Of a stretch of DNA of 64,000 nucleotides, positions 55,870 through 64,000 are shown one piece after another; within the stretch, counting starts at the first letter, position 1; every line of letters starts with the position of its first letter. A program made the translations under genes and the position numbers. The notes under the pieces were generated by a model. That model was not told the origin of the DNA. It saw nothing but the letters and a program-made list of their open reading frames with translations, and did no database searches. The DNA is from JAAYJT01 sp037445555. Lineage in GTDB: Bacteria > Bacteroidota > Bacteroidia > Bacteroidales > JAAYJT01. The stretch is taken from positions 1-64,000 of the forward strand of contig JBBIKG010000006.1 of assembly GCA_037445555.1 (NCBI GenBank), given 5' to 3'.

Positions 55870-57720
55870 ATGATAAAAGCTCTATTACTCATCCATATAT
55901 ACTTGATCTGCCTGAGCCCTCTGGCTTACGCTCAGGAGGTATCGCTAACTGTTTCGGCACCGTCGCAGGTCGCTGGTGGTCAGCAATTCATGGTAACTTT
56001 TTCGGTAAATGCTGAAGCAGAAAGTTTTTCAGGCCCTTCTTTTAAGGATTTCAATGTTCTGGGTGGTCCAAATTCTTCAACCAGTTCCAATATTCAGATA
56101 TTTAACAACCAGGTTATTCGGTCGGTGACCTATGCATATACCTATTACCTGTCAGCCGGCAAAGAAGGTAGTTTTGCCATCGGGGAAGCAAAAGTCAGAA
56201 CAGGAGGCAAGACCTACTCCTCACAACCTTTCACCATTCAGGTGGTGCCCTCAACCCAGCAAGGGGCGGGGCAAGCCCAACCAAGAAGCCCACAACCGCA
56301 GCAGGGGCAAAGACGAACACTAAGCGACAAAGATATTCTTCTTCGGGTGTCTGCCAACAAGTCAAATCCTTACCAGGGTGAAGAAGTTATTATTACATAC
56401 AGGATCTTTACCCGGGTTCCGATTGTCAATTACACCATTAACCAGGCACCTGCACATACCGGGTTCTGGTCTGAAGATCTGATAAAGAACAACCAGGAGA
56501 TCAAACAATACAAAGAAATGATTGATGGTGAAGAGTACCTTGTGGCTGAGATCCGAAAAGTGGCCTTATATGCTCAGCGATCTGGCAGTTTACGGCTAGA
56601 GCCTCTCAAACTCGATGTGGTTGCCCAGGTCGTGCAATCGCGAAGTAGGTTTGGCGACCCCTTTTTTGACAATTTTTTCAATGATCCCTTTTTCAATAGC
56701 GGCCCTGAAAATGTTCCATATTCTGTGACATCGAATGCTTTGACGCTCGAAGTGAGGCCTCTGCCAATTGCCAATAAACCGGCCAGTTTCAAAGGAGCTG
56801 TGGGCGACTTCACGATGCAAACGACCATAGACCGCAAAGAGCTTAATGCCAATGAGAGTATCACACTGAAAATTGCAATTAAAGGAAAGGGCAACGTCAA
56901 GCTGATTCAGGAACCTGATGCCGGTTTCCCCGCTTCATTCGAGTCGTTTGATCCAAAAACCAGCACCGATGTCAACGCCAATGCTTCGGGTGTCAGCGGA
57001 ACCCGCACGTTTGAGTATCTTGCCATCCCACGCTCATCTGGAGAATACACTTTGAGTCCGCAAAGTTTTACCTATTTCAACCCATCAGCCGGACAATACA
57101 TAACACTGACCAATCCGGTTTTTAGCATTAAGGTGAAAAGGGGAGAGGGCAATGCTCAGGCCCAAACCTTCGATCCCGCTGACAGGCAATCAATACAATA
57201 CGTAGGCAGTGACATCAGGTATATCAAACAAGGTCCATTCAGGCTCTTCCCTGTGCAAAATCATTTCTTTGGATCAACACTCTTCTGGATCCTTTTACTT
57301 CTGCCTTTTGTTTTGTTTGTAGCCTTTGTTGCTGGATTGCGCCAACATATCAGCAGAAACAGCGATATTTCAAAAGTCAGGTATCGCCGAGCCACGCGAT
57401 TGGCCCGTAAAAGATTAAACAGTGCGCATGTATATCTCACTCAGGGCCAGAACGAAAAATTCGTTAATGAAATCGCCCACGCACTTTGGGGTTTCATCAG
57501 CGATAAATTTAACATCCCACTGGCCGACCTTTCCATGGAAAATGTTAAGGATCGGCTTACCCAACAAGGAGTTGATGAGTCTATCATCCTCGGATTTGAA
57601 AGGATACTCAATAATTGCGAATTTGCCCGTTTTGCTCCAGGTAACGCCGATTCCATCATGGAAACACTATTTGCCGAAGCATTTGATCTTTTGACACGCC
57701 TCGAAAAAGACCTAAAATAG
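55870..57720 (+). CDS. batD: BatD, oxygen-tolerance protein
   Basis: A 616-residue exported protein with the BatD layout: signal peptide (to about AYAQE), several beta-sandwich repeats (QFMVTFSVNAEAESFSGPSF, GEEVIITYRIFTRVPIVNYT, LNANESITLKIAIKGKGNVK), a membrane helix at about 470-492 (STLFWILLLLPFVLFVAFV), and a C-terminal cytoplasmic helical domain (RRATRLARKRLNSAHVYLTQ onward). It lies 112 bases after the batBC fusion and 11 before batE. It is proposed to act in envelope protection against oxidative stress; biochemical role unknown. Confidence 0.93.
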   Translation: MIKALLLIHIYLICLSPLAYAQEVSLTVSAPSQVAGGQQFMVTFSVNAEAESFSGPSFKDFNVLGGPNSSTSSNIQIFNNQVIRSVTYAYTYYLSAGKEGSFAIGEAKVRTGGKTYSSQPFTIQVVPSTQQGAGQAQPRSPQPQQGQRRTLSDKDILLRVSANKSNPYQGEEVIITYRIFTRVPIVNYTINQAPAHTGFWSEDLIKNNQEIKQYKEMIDGEEYLVAEIRKVALYAQRSGSLRLEPLKLDVVAQVVQSRSRFGDPFFDNFFNDPFFNSGPENVPYSVTSNALTLEVRPLPIANKPASFKGAVGDFTMQTTIDRKELNANESITLKIAIKGKGNVKLIQEPDAGFPASFESFDPKTSTDVNANASGVSGTRTFEYLAIPRSSGEYTLSPQSFTYFNPSAGQYITLTNPVFSIKVKRGEGNAQAQTFDPADRQSIQYVGSDIRYIKQGPFRLFPVQNHFFGSTLFWILLLLPFVLFVAFVAGLRQHISRNSDISKVRYRRATRLARKRLNSAHVYLTQGQNEKFVNEIAHALWGFISDKFNIPLADLSMENVKDRLTQQGVDESIILGFERILNNCEFARFAPGNADSIMETLFAEAFDLLTRLEKDLK

Positions 57721-57731
57721 TTATTGGAATT

Positions 57732-58496
57732 ATGACAGGAAGAATAATTGTTTTTCTGCTGATCCTGACCTTCACTCATCTGCCCGGCGCAATTGCCGAT
57801 GAGTCTGTGGATTTAATCAAACAGGCCAATCATCAATATGCCGAGGGCTTTTATGATCAGGCCCTCGAACTCTATACAAAAGTTTTGGAAAAGGGTCTAA
57901 CCTCTGCCGAACTGTATTACAATATCGGGAATACCAATTATAAGCTAAACCGCATCCCCCAGGCAATTATCAATTATGAAAGAGCCCAGCGACTTGCTCC
58001 GTCCGATGACAATATTGCCTTCAACCTTCAGTTGGCCGAATCAAGAATCACAGATCGCATTCAGGCTTTGCCCGAATTATTTTATATGCGATGGTTTAAA
58101 TCAGTAGTAACGCTGATGCCCGCAAATAGCTGGGCTATTTTGGCCATAGTCATCCTTGCACTGGCGTTCACCATGCTGGCCGCTTTTCTTATATCAAAAC
58201 GGCATTTGCTTCGCCGGATAATGTTTTACACTGCTGTATCGGCCTTCGTGATTGCTGCAGCTGCCGTGACCATTGCTTATGGCTCACATCGTATGTTTTC
58301 AGGCCAAAAAGATGTAATAATCATAGAACCCTCGGTCGCCATAAAAAGTGCTCCATCAATCAGCAGTACGGATATTTTTCTTCTTCACGAAGGCACAAAA
58401 GCCCGCATTACTGACCAGGTGGGAGACTGGGCTGAAATAAGGATTGCCAGCGGTAGCAAAGGGTGGGTAAGAACCGAGGTTTACGAAATTATTTAA
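57732..58496 (+). CDS. batE: BatE, TPR and SH3-like membrane protein
   Basis: A 254-residue protein: signal peptide, two or three TPR motifs (ANHQYAEGFYDQALELYTKV, ELYYNIGNTNYKLNRIPQAI), two membrane helices (about 135-155 and 163-185), and a C-terminal bacterial SH3-like domain (VAIKSAPSISSTDIFLLHEG, WAEIRIASGSKGWV). This matches BatE and closes the operon. SH3 domains of this type often bind peptidoglycan or other envelope ligands. Confidence 0.9.
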   Translation: MTGRIIVFLLILTFTHLPGAIADESVDLIKQANHQYAEGFYDQALELYTKVLEKGLTSAELYYNIGNTNYKLNRIPQAIINYERAQRLAPSDDNIAFNLQLAESRITDRIQALPELFYMRWFKSVVTLMPANSWAILAIVILALAFTMLAAFLISKRHLLRRIMFYTAVSAFVIAAAAVTIAYGSHRMFSGQKDVIIIEPSVAIKSAPSISSTDIFLLHEGTKARITDQVGDWAEIRIASGSKGWVRTEVYEII

Positions 58497-58529
58497 CCTG
58501 CGTATCGACCCAGCTGCCAGGTTTTCTGA

Positions 58530-58709
58530 TTATACCTTGGGTTGGTAGTAACAGACTTTGGGCGACCAAACCTTTTCTTCCTTCTTCAACTTTTTAATCA
58601 CGTTGTCGACATCTTTTTTGTCGATGCCTGCTTTTTCGGCTATTTCGCCTGATTTCATGGGCTTGCCTGCACTGGCAAGGGTGGCCAAAACAATTTCTTC
58701 GATATTCAT
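58530..58709 (-). CDS. Small winged-helix protein, probable transcription regulator
   Basis: A 59-residue protein read from the ATG at 58709: it begins MNIEEIVLATLASAGKP and ends CYYQPKV. Its segments MKSGEIAEKAGIDKKDVDNV and IKKLKKEEKVWSPK form a helix-turn-helix followed by a wing, like minimal MarR-type or archaeal winged-helix proteins. It lies 19 bases after DUF1015 and is probably translated from the same message. The target is unknown; the codon pattern and conserved fold argue that the gene is real. Confidence 0.72.
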   Translation of the reverse strand: MNIEEIVLATLASAGKPMKSGEIAEKAGIDKKDVDNVIKKLKKEEKVWSPKVCYYQPKV

Positions 58710-58728
58710 AGTACCTTATATAATTAGA

Positions 58729-59982
58729 TTAAATAGCATCAAGCAAATGTACTACCAAACCGCTGCGCAATTTCGGTTCAAACCAGGTTGTTTTGGGTGG
58801 CATTATATTTCCGGTATCCGCAATATCTATCAGTTGCTTCATCGTAACCGGATAAAGCGCAAAAGCAGCTTTCATTTCACCACTGTCAACTCTTTTCTTC
58901 AGCTCATTCAGTCCGCGTATTCCGCCCACGAAATCAACTCGAGTGCTGGTGCGAAGATCTTTGATATCAAGTATCTCATCCAGCACCTTTTTGGAGAGGA
59001 TGGTCACATCAAGAACACCTATGGGGTCGGCGTTGTCATAGGTGCCCTCACGGGCGGTTAATGAGTGCCACTGTCCTGAAAGGTACATCCCAAAATTGTG
59101 CAGGCTTTTCGGTTTATAAGCTTCATGTCCTTTGGGCTCGATCACAAACACTCTTTCCAGCTTTTTGATAAACTCCTCATCGCTCAGGCCATTCAGGTCT
59201 TTAACTACGCGATTGTAATCGATGATAGTTAGTTGATTGTCGGGAAACAACACTGCAAGAAAGAAATTATATTCTTCTTCTCCTGTATGGTTTGGATTAT
59301 TGTTTTTCTTTTCATTTCCGACAAGTGCAGCAGCGGCTGTTCGGTGGTGGCCATCTGCCACATAAAAATATGGGACTTCAGCAAAATGACGATGCAGTTC
59401 AGCAATTACCTCATGATTGTCAACCACCCAGAAATGATGGCCAACACCGTCAACGGCAACAAAGTCGTACACAGGAGGTTTTGAGGTGACAACTTTTGCC
59501 ACTATATCATCTATTTGTTTTACTGCAGGATAAGAAAAAAATACTGGTTCCATATTGGCATTTGTGATCCGCACATGTTTCATCCTATCCTCCTCCTTAT
59601 CCCTTCGTGTAAGCTCATGTTTTTTGATAATGTTTTTCATGTAATCTTCCACCGAGGCGCATCCCACTATTCCGAATTGTGTTTTACCATGCATCGTTTG
59701 AGCGTAGATATAATAACAGGACTCGGCATCAGGAACCAGGTAGCCTCTTTGCCTGAAAAGATCAAAATTCTCTTTTGCCTTATCGTACACATCCTGGGAA
59801 TGGATATCTACATTCTCAGGAAGGTCAATCTCAGGTTTAATTATATGCAAAAGCGAAAACTCATTATCATAAGCTTCTTCGCGTGCCTCATCACTGTTCA
59901 ATACATCGTAAGGCCTTGAAGCTAACTCCTTTGCAATGCCTTTAGGTGGTCGCAAACCTTTAAACGGTCTAAGTACTGCCAT
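58729..59982 (-). CDS. DUF1015 family protein
   Basis: A 417-residue cytoplasmic protein of DUF1015. Recognisable blocks are LRPFKGLRPPKGIAKELASR at the start, RPYDVLNSDEAREEAYDNEF, FYVADGHHRTAAAAL (a ParB/sulfiredoxin-like nucleotide-binding motif) and VDFVGGIRGLNELKKRVDSG. In Bacteroidetes this gene regularly accompanies serC and serA; a serine-kinase-like or serine-linked role is suspected from that association and the DGHHR motif, but not established here. Confidence 0.92.
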   Translation of the reverse strand: MAVLRPFKGLRPPKGIAKELASRPYDVLNSDEAREEAYDNEFSLLHIIKPEIDLPENVDIHSQDVYDKAKENFDLFRQRGYLVPDAESCYYIYAQTMHGKTQFGIVGCASVEDYMKNIIKKHELTRRDKEEDRMKHVRITNANMEPVFFSYPAVKQIDDIVAKVVTSKPPVYDFVAVDGVGHHFWVVDNHEVIAELHRHFAEVPYFYVADGHHRTAAAALVGNEKKNNNPNHTGEEEYNFFLAVLFPDNQLTIIDYNRVVKDLNGLSDEEFIKKLERVFVIEPKGHEAYKPKSLHNFGMYLSGQWHSLTAREGTYDNADPIGVLDVTILSKKVLDEILDIKDLRTSTRVDFVGGIRGLNELKKRVDSGEMKAAFALYPVTMKQLIDIADTGNIMPPKTTWFEPKLRSGLVVHLLDAI

Positions 59983-60093
59983 AATGCTACTGTATTACTC
60001 TGTTTTTTATTAGTGTAAGAATATTAATCATCACCTGCCTTAGGTGCAGATTTTGGTAACGAAATTTCTGATCTAGAATGTTTGGACATCAGG

Positions 60094-60504
60094 TCAATCA
60101 TAATCATCACCTGAAATGCCGGCGGCTTTCTGTAGTGAACCAATCAACGCTCCAAGCATTTTGGTCATTTCCATTAGTTGCTCACGCGAATGGTGCTCGT
60201 CGGTGGAGGAAAGGTAACCTTGCCTATAGGCCAGTGTGTTGCAGACCAGGCAATCCCGGATCGCGCTCTTGGACATTTTCAGGTAATACACAAATTGACT
60301 TTTGTTTCGTGCAGATCCTTCGGCAATGTTGGTAACGATGGCCTGGGCAGATTGTATATATTTCAACGAAATAGCCCCAAAATCTTTGTTTCTGAAGCTG
60401 TTGGCTTTATCAATAACCCAAAGGTTGTAATCAAGCGCTTTGTGATAGATCCTAAGGTCTTCAAATCTGAAGAATGAAATGTTTTTTTCAAGTTCCTGGT
60501 CCAT
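60094..60504 (-). CDS. Four-helix-bundle protein (23S rRNA intervening-sequence type)
   Basis: A 136-residue all-helical protein of the S23/four-helix-bundle family. The signature is FRFEDLRIYHKALDYNLWVI near the start, followed by SAQAIVTNIAEGSARNKSQF and YYLKMSKSAIRDCLVCNTLA. Relatives occur inside 23S rRNA insertions and as accessory proteins of diversity-generating retroelements, but most are free-standing genes of unknown function. It lies between serA and DUF1015, which are usually next to one another. No rRNA or reverse transcriptase is nearby. Confidence 0.88.
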   Translation of the reverse strand: MDQELEKNISFFRFEDLRIYHKALDYNLWVIDKANSFRNKDFGAISLKYIQSAQAIVTNIAEGSARNKSQFVYYLKMSKSAIRDCLVCNTLAYRQGYLSSTDEHHSREQLMEMTKMLGALIGSLQKAAGISGDDYD

Positions 60505-60593
60505 AGTAGGTTAGCTTTAAAAGTAAAAAACATCTGAAGATTAATCTATCATTTTGGAACAATAAAGACTATTACCCTTAAGCTCCGTGCATT

Positions 60594-61514
60594 TTAGTTC
60601 ACCTTGAAAGTAGTATCGCCCTCTTTGATAAAGGCTACTATTTGCCTTGCTGCAGCCAACCCGGCATTGATATTGGCTTCGGCAGTTTGCGCCCCCATCT
60701 TTTTCGGTGTACTGTAATATCTTCCTGCAAATTTTTCAGCCAATACCGCCAGGCAGTCCGGTTCTACATCCGTCACATATCCAAAGTCCGGACGCTCGGT
60801 CAGCATAGTTACCAGAGCTTCTTCATCAACCACCTCTTTGCGGGCAGTATTTACGAGGGTGGCGCCTTTTGGCATTTTCGATAACAACTCAAAATTTATC
60901 GACTTTTTTGTTTTTGCGTTGGCCGGGATATTCAGCGACACATATTGGCATTTGGAATAAAGTTCCTCAACTGAATCCATACATATGACACCATCTTCCA
61001 TCATTACTTTACCATCGACGAAGGGATCATAAGCATATACCTTCATTCCGAAACCTTTAGCAATTCTTGCCACGTTTCTGCCAACATTTCCATACGCATG
61101 TATACCAAGAGATTTATCCTTCAATTCAGTGCCTGAAGAGCCATTAAACTGTTTGCGGGCGAAATACACCATCATTCCGAGCGCAAGTTCGGCTACAGCA
61201 TTTGAATTCTGACCGGGAGTGTTCATCGCTACAACATTATGTTCTGTTGCAGCGGCCAAATCAATATTGTCATAACCAGCCCCGGCTCTGACGATAATTT
61301 TAAGCCTTCGGGCTGCCTCAATCACCTCACGCGTGGCCAGGTCGCTGCGGATGATGATGGCATCCACATCGGCTACAGCATCAATAAACTCTTGCTGGCT
61401 CGTGTATTTTTCAAGAAGAATAAGCTCAAATCCCGCATCCTCAACAATCTTACGGATACCATTTACCGCAACCGAAGCGAAGGGTTTGTCTGTAGCAACT
61501 AAAACTTTTGTCAT
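60594..61514 (-). CDS. serA: D-3-phosphoglycerate dehydrogenase, short lysine-type
   Basis: SerA starts serine biosynthesis by oxidising 3-phosphoglycerate. The 306-residue protein has a NAD-binding site GIHAYGNVGRNVARIAKG (about 137-154), the catalytic arginine in VNTARKEVVDE (R225) and glutamate in TDVEPDC (E251). The usual catalytic histidine (TPHxGA) is replaced by lysine (STPKKMGAQT, K271). There are no C-terminal ACT or ASB regulatory domains. This corresponds to the compact lysine-type enzyme known from some Bacteroidetes and Entamoeba. It has its own good promoter and lies 192 bases after serC. Confidence 0.93.
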   Translation of the reverse strand: MTKVLVATDKPFASVAVNGIRKIVEDAGFELILLEKYTSQQEFIDAVADVDAIIIRSDLATREVIEAARRLKIIVRAGAGYDNIDLAAATEHNVVAMNTPGQNSNAVAELALGMMVYFARKQFNGSSGTELKDKSLGIHAYGNVGRNVARIAKGFGMKVYAYDPFVDGKVMMEDGVICMDSVEELYSKCQYVSLNIPANAKTKKSINFELLSKMPKGATLVNTARKEVVDEEALVTMLTERPDFGYVTDVEPDCLAVLAEKFAGRYYSTPKKMGAQTAEANINAGLAAARQIVAFIKEGDTTFKVN

Positions 61515-61549
61515 GGGTATGTTTCGTTAAGATGAATTATTCAAAGTTT

Positions 61550-61581
61550 CAAATATAGTTAATTTCAAGCGATTATGCAAA
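61550..61581 (-). promoter_or_regulatory. Predicted promoter of serA
   Basis: On the minus strand TTTG (61581-61578), 20 bases, then TATATTTG (61557-61550) is a full match to the Bacteroidetes consensus. The message would start about 30 bases before the serA start codon, so serA need not depend on read-through from serC. Confidence 0.65.
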
Positions 61582-61706
61582 TTTAATGTTCATAAACCTC
61601 CAGAGTAAGGTTGTAACCGGCACTCATAGGCAAGAATCAGAAGAAATCTCACTTAGTTTTCGTGGCAATTTACCTCGAACGAACAAAAACATGCCTGTTC
61701 GCGGTT

Positions 61707-62777
61707 TTAGGCGTTCATATTCTCAAATTCGTGCATTACTTCAATTAAAGCCTGTACGCTCTCAATTGGCAAGGCATTGTAAGTAGAAGCCCTGAATCCG
61801 CCTACCGAACGGTGACCTTTGAGTCCAATCATACCTTTTGACTGGGCGAAAGATATAAACTCAGCCTCTTTTTCGGTGTATTGCTCCTTCATTACAAAAC
61901 AAATGTTCATGAGTGAGCGGGAGTATTTCTCAGCCGTACCAACAAACATTTTGCTGTTATCTATGGCATCATACAGCAGGTTGGCCTTAGCAATATTCAT
62001 TTTCTGAATCTCGGCAAGCCCACCAAGTTCTTTCAACCATTTTAATGTCTCTTTCATCGTGAAAATCGGGAGGCAAGGTGGTGTATTAAACATTGAACCT
62101 TCTTTAATATGCGTCCGGTAATCAAGCATGGTTGGTATCAGCCGTTCGACCTTCCCGAGTATTTCTTCTTTCACGATTACAAAAGTGACTCCGGCAGGAC
62201 CAACATTTTTCTGGGCGCCCCCATAAATCAGTGCATATTTCGATACATCGATCGGACGACTCAGAATATCTGACGACATGTCAGCGACCAGGGGGACAGG
62301 GCTGTCAATGTCTTCATGAATTTCAGTTCCGTAAATGGTGTTATTTGTTGTAATGTGGAAATAATCCGCATCAGCAGGAATCACAAAGCCTTTTGGGACA
62401 TAGTTGAAATTCTTATCAGCCGATGAAGCTACTACATTCACCTCTCCGAAGAGTTTTCCTTCTTTAATGGCTTTTTTGGCCCAAACCCCAGTTTCGAGGT
62501 AGGCAGCCTTTTTGTTAAGCAGATTGAAGGGAACCATGCAAAACTGCATGCTTGCACCGCCGCCGAGAAAGAGAACCTGGTAACCCTCAGGAATTCCCAT
62601 AAGTTCTTTGAACAGTGCGACGGTTTCGTCGATTACGGCTTGAAAGTCTTTGCTGCGGTGCGAAATTTCAAGGATAGAAAGGCCGATGCCATTCAAGTCA
62701 AGAACAGCTTTGGCAGTGTTTTCGATAGCCACACGCGGAAGAATGGATGGGCCGGCATTAAAATTGTGCTTTTTCAT
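61707..62777 (-). CDS. serC: Phosphoserine aminotransferase
   Basis: SerC converts 3-phosphohydroxypyruvate to phosphoserine using glutamate and pyridoxal phosphate. The 356-residue protein begins MKKHNFNAGPSILPR and has GGGASMQFCMVPFNLL, VADMSSDILSRPIDVSKY, the PLP lysine in LIYGGAQKNVGPAG, and KGHRSVGGFRASTYNAL at the end. The ATG at 62777 is chosen because a predicted promoter (62836-62864) lies within the longer in-frame extension, which has no family match. Confidence 0.96.
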   Translation of the reverse strand: MKKHNFNAGPSILPRVAIENTAKAVLDLNGIGLSILEISHRSKDFQAVIDETVALFKELMGIPEGYQVLFLGGGASMQFCMVPFNLLNKKAAYLETGVWAKKAIKEGKLFGEVNVVASSADKNFNYVPKGFVIPADADYFHITTNNTIYGTEIHEDIDSPVPLVADMSSDILSRPIDVSKYALIYGGAQKNVGPAGVTFVIVKEEILGKVERLIPTMLDYRTHIKEGSMFNTPPCLPIFTMKETLKWLKELGGLAEIQKMNIAKANLLYDAIDNSKMFVGTAEKYSRSLMNICFVMKEQYTEKEAEFISFAQSKGMIGLKGHRSVGGFRASTYNALPIESVQALIEVMHEFENMNA

Positions 62778-62835
62778 ATTAAAATAAGTTAATGATGATT
62801 GGTAATATTCGCTGGCTTGCCAATTAACCAGATAA

Positions 62836-62864
62836 CAAAGATAGCGTTTAATCTTATCTGGCAA
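62836..62864 (-). promoter_or_regulatory. Predicted promoter of serC
   Basis: On the minus strand TTG (62864-62862), 18 bases, then TATCTTTG (62843-62836) fits the Bacteroidetes consensus. Transcription would begin near 62831, about 55 bases before the chosen serC start. Confidence 0.6.
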
Positions 62865-62973
62865 GCACATTATATATCGCTCGGCTACATTTATTTTTGT
62901 TGCCTGCCAAGCCGGAGTATATTATAAATTACTCTTAACATACGAGGCTTCAGCCTGAGAAAACATAAAGGAT

Positions 62974-63453
62974 TCACGTCAACAGACCGGCAAAAAAATA
63001 GTACGCCATCACCAGCGAAACGATTACCTTCATCAGTGTGCCAGCGATGAAGCCAAGAAATGAACCGAAGGCTGCTCTCAGCGCCTCATTTGATTGTTTC
63101 CCTGCTATAAACTCACCAATCAGTGCGCCTAAGAGCGGCCCAAGGATAATACCAACCGGAGGGAAAAAAAAAATACCTACCAGCAAGCCGAAGGTCGCGC
63201 CCCATACCCCTTTCCTGCTCCCACCAAATTTCCTGGTACCATATATTGGCACCCAATAATCGAGCAAAGTTACGGCCAAGGTGATGAGAAGCCAGACGAT
63301 AAGAAATTTGTCGCTAAAAGGAGATTTAGAGGATAACTGCAGAATAATGAGCGAGGCATAAGCCAGTGGTGGTCCCGGTAACATGGGCACTACGCAACCT
63401 GCTATGCCTGCAAGCAGAATGACCGTAGCGGTTATAAACAAAAAAGTGTCCAT
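62974..63453 (-). CDS. DUF456 family membrane protein
   Basis: A 159-residue integral membrane protein with about four or five hydrophobic segments. DUF456 features are AGIAGCVVPMLPGPPLAYAS near the start, YGTRKFGGSRKGVWGATFG in the middle and GPLLGALIGEFIAGK followed by AAFGSFLGFIAGTLMKVIV. The glycine-rich helices resemble small membrane proteins of unknown function. It has a possible -7 box upstream and is divergent from msrB. Confidence 0.9.
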   Translation of the reverse strand: MDTFLFITATVILLAGIAGCVVPMLPGPPLAYASLIILQLSSKSPFSDKFLIVWLLITLAVTLLDYWVPIYGTRKFGGSRKGVWGATFGLLVGIFFFPPVGIILGPLLGALIGEFIAGKQSNEALRAAFGSFLGFIAGTLMKVIVSLVMAYYFFAGLLT

Positions 63454-63500
63454 ACTGATAACCTTTCGAACTCAATGAAACATGCTGGAAAAAACAAATA

Positions 63501-63508
63501 CAAACATA
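63501..63508 (-). promoter_or_regulatory. Predicted -7 box upstream of the DUF456 gene
   Basis: On the minus strand TATGTTTG fits TAnnTTTG, 47 bases before the start codon. No properly spaced TTG was found. Confidence 0.3.
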
Positions 63509-63619
63509 CGCTTTTAGAAGATCTGGATTTGTGAAAATAAGAATAGCAGCCAAAATCGTTAAAGATTTGGAAACAAATCCTGTCCATGCATGTTGATATT
63601 TCAAATAACAGAAAATTTC

Positions 63620-64000
63620 ATGGTACTCAGATACTCGATGGTCATTTTGACAGCGTTTACTTTTGTTGGCATTTCATGCCAATTGAGATCCGGTATCAGA
63701 AAAAACGAACCCTCTATGATTGCGATAAAACTCAACGTCAGCCGAAGCGACGATGAATGGAAAACCATACTTACCCCCATGCAATACTATGTTTTGCGTG
63801 AGAAGGGCACCGAAAAGCCTTTTTCCGGCGAATACTTCAATCATTTCGATGATGGTTGGTATCACTGCTCCGGTTGCAATGCCAGACTGTTCAGGTCTGA
63901 TGCCAAATTTGAATCGGGATGCGGGTGGCCAAGCTTTTTTATGCCTGCTACTGATACAGCAATCGCATATATTGACGATTTCTCTTTTGGAATGAAACGA
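63620..64000 (+). CDS. msrB: Peptide-methionine (R)-S-oxide reductase, lipoprotein; 3' end outside window
   Basis: The first 127 codons of MsrB, which repairs oxidised methionine. It begins with a lipoprotein-type signal (MVLRYSMVILTAF, then FVGISCQL), so this copy acts in the envelope. The MsrB domain starts at about residue 44 (DDEWKTILTPMQYYVLREKG) and includes TEKPFSGEYFNHFDDGWYHC, the zinc pair CSGC and ESGCGWPSFF. The second zinc pair and the catalytic cysteine lie beyond the window edge, so they could not be checked. Confidence 0.9.
   Translation, partial: MVLRYSMVILTAFTFVGISCQLRSGIRKNEPSMIAIKLNVSRSDDEWKTILTPMQYYVLREKGTEKPFSGEYFNHFDDGWYHCSGCNARLFRSDAKFESGCGWPSFFMPATDTAIAYIDDFSFGMKR

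Noticed and set aside
58558..59061. 167-codon plus-strand open frame over the DUF1015 end
   Set aside because: It is antisense to both DUF1015 and the small winged-helix gene and lacks any family features.
62778..62870. N-terminal extension of SerC
   Set aside because: A strong predicted promoter lies inside it and SerC proteins start at MKKHNFNAGPS.

Overview
The window is chromosomal DNA from a member of the Bacteroidetes, probably Bacteroidales. The evidence is a SusC/SusD pair with an adjacent hybrid two-component regulator, a complete Bat (aerotolerance) operon, a serC-serA-DUF1015 cluster, and repeated promoters of the Bacteroidetes type (TTG or TTTG, about 18-24 bases, then TAnnTTTG). 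The exact genus cannot be read from the sequence alone. No rRNA, tRNA or intact insertion sequence was seen.

Positions 1-5420 hold a type II-C CRISPR-Cas system: the right end of a repeat-spacer array (1-89) with a terminator, then cas2, cas1 and cas9 on the minus strand, and a tracrRNA (about 5232-5314, plus strand) just upstream of cas9. The array is read toward the cas genes. The 46-base repeat contains a Bacteroidetes-type promoter, so each crRNA may be transcribed from its own repeat. The predicted cas9 promoter (5388-5418) lies beyond the tracrRNA, so the cas9 leader would be antisense to the whole tracrRNA.

Positions 5420-5874 are non-coding, with a degenerate 48-base direct repeat. 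Positions 5875-42582 form a large glucuronoxylan utilisation locus. On the minus strand, starting at a SusC transporter (30921), it runs SusC, SusD, two TIG-domain surface glycan-binding lipoproteins, GH10, GH115, GH67, a GPH sugar symporter, GH10, GH43, GH43, a sialate-O-acetylesterase-like esterase, an SDR, mannonate dehydratase UxuA and a GH30_8-like glucuronoxylanase. Divergent from it are a hybrid two-component sensor/regulator, a GntR regulator, xylulokinase, xylose isomerase and a xylose symporter. A third GH43 (40924-42582) faces them. Together these cover surface binding, backbone cutting, removal of acetyl, glucuronyl and probably arabinosyl groups, uptake, xylose entry into the pentose phosphate pathway, and part of glucuronate catabolism. 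Uronate isomerase, KDG kinase and KDPG aldolase are not in the window.

Positions 42600-49899 carry a secreted C39-like protein with a C-terminal dockerin, a membrane dipeptidase, a PEGA-domain lipoprotein and an MFS transporter. Positions 50117-58496 are a Bat operon: MoxR ATPase, DUF58, a membrane protein, BatA, a fused BatB-BatC, BatD and BatE. Positions 58530-62777 (minus strand) are a small winged-helix protein, DUF1015, a four-helix-bundle protein, SerA with a lysine in place of the usual catalytic histidine, and SerC. The window ends with a DUF456 membrane protein and the start of a lipoprotein MsrB that runs off the edge.
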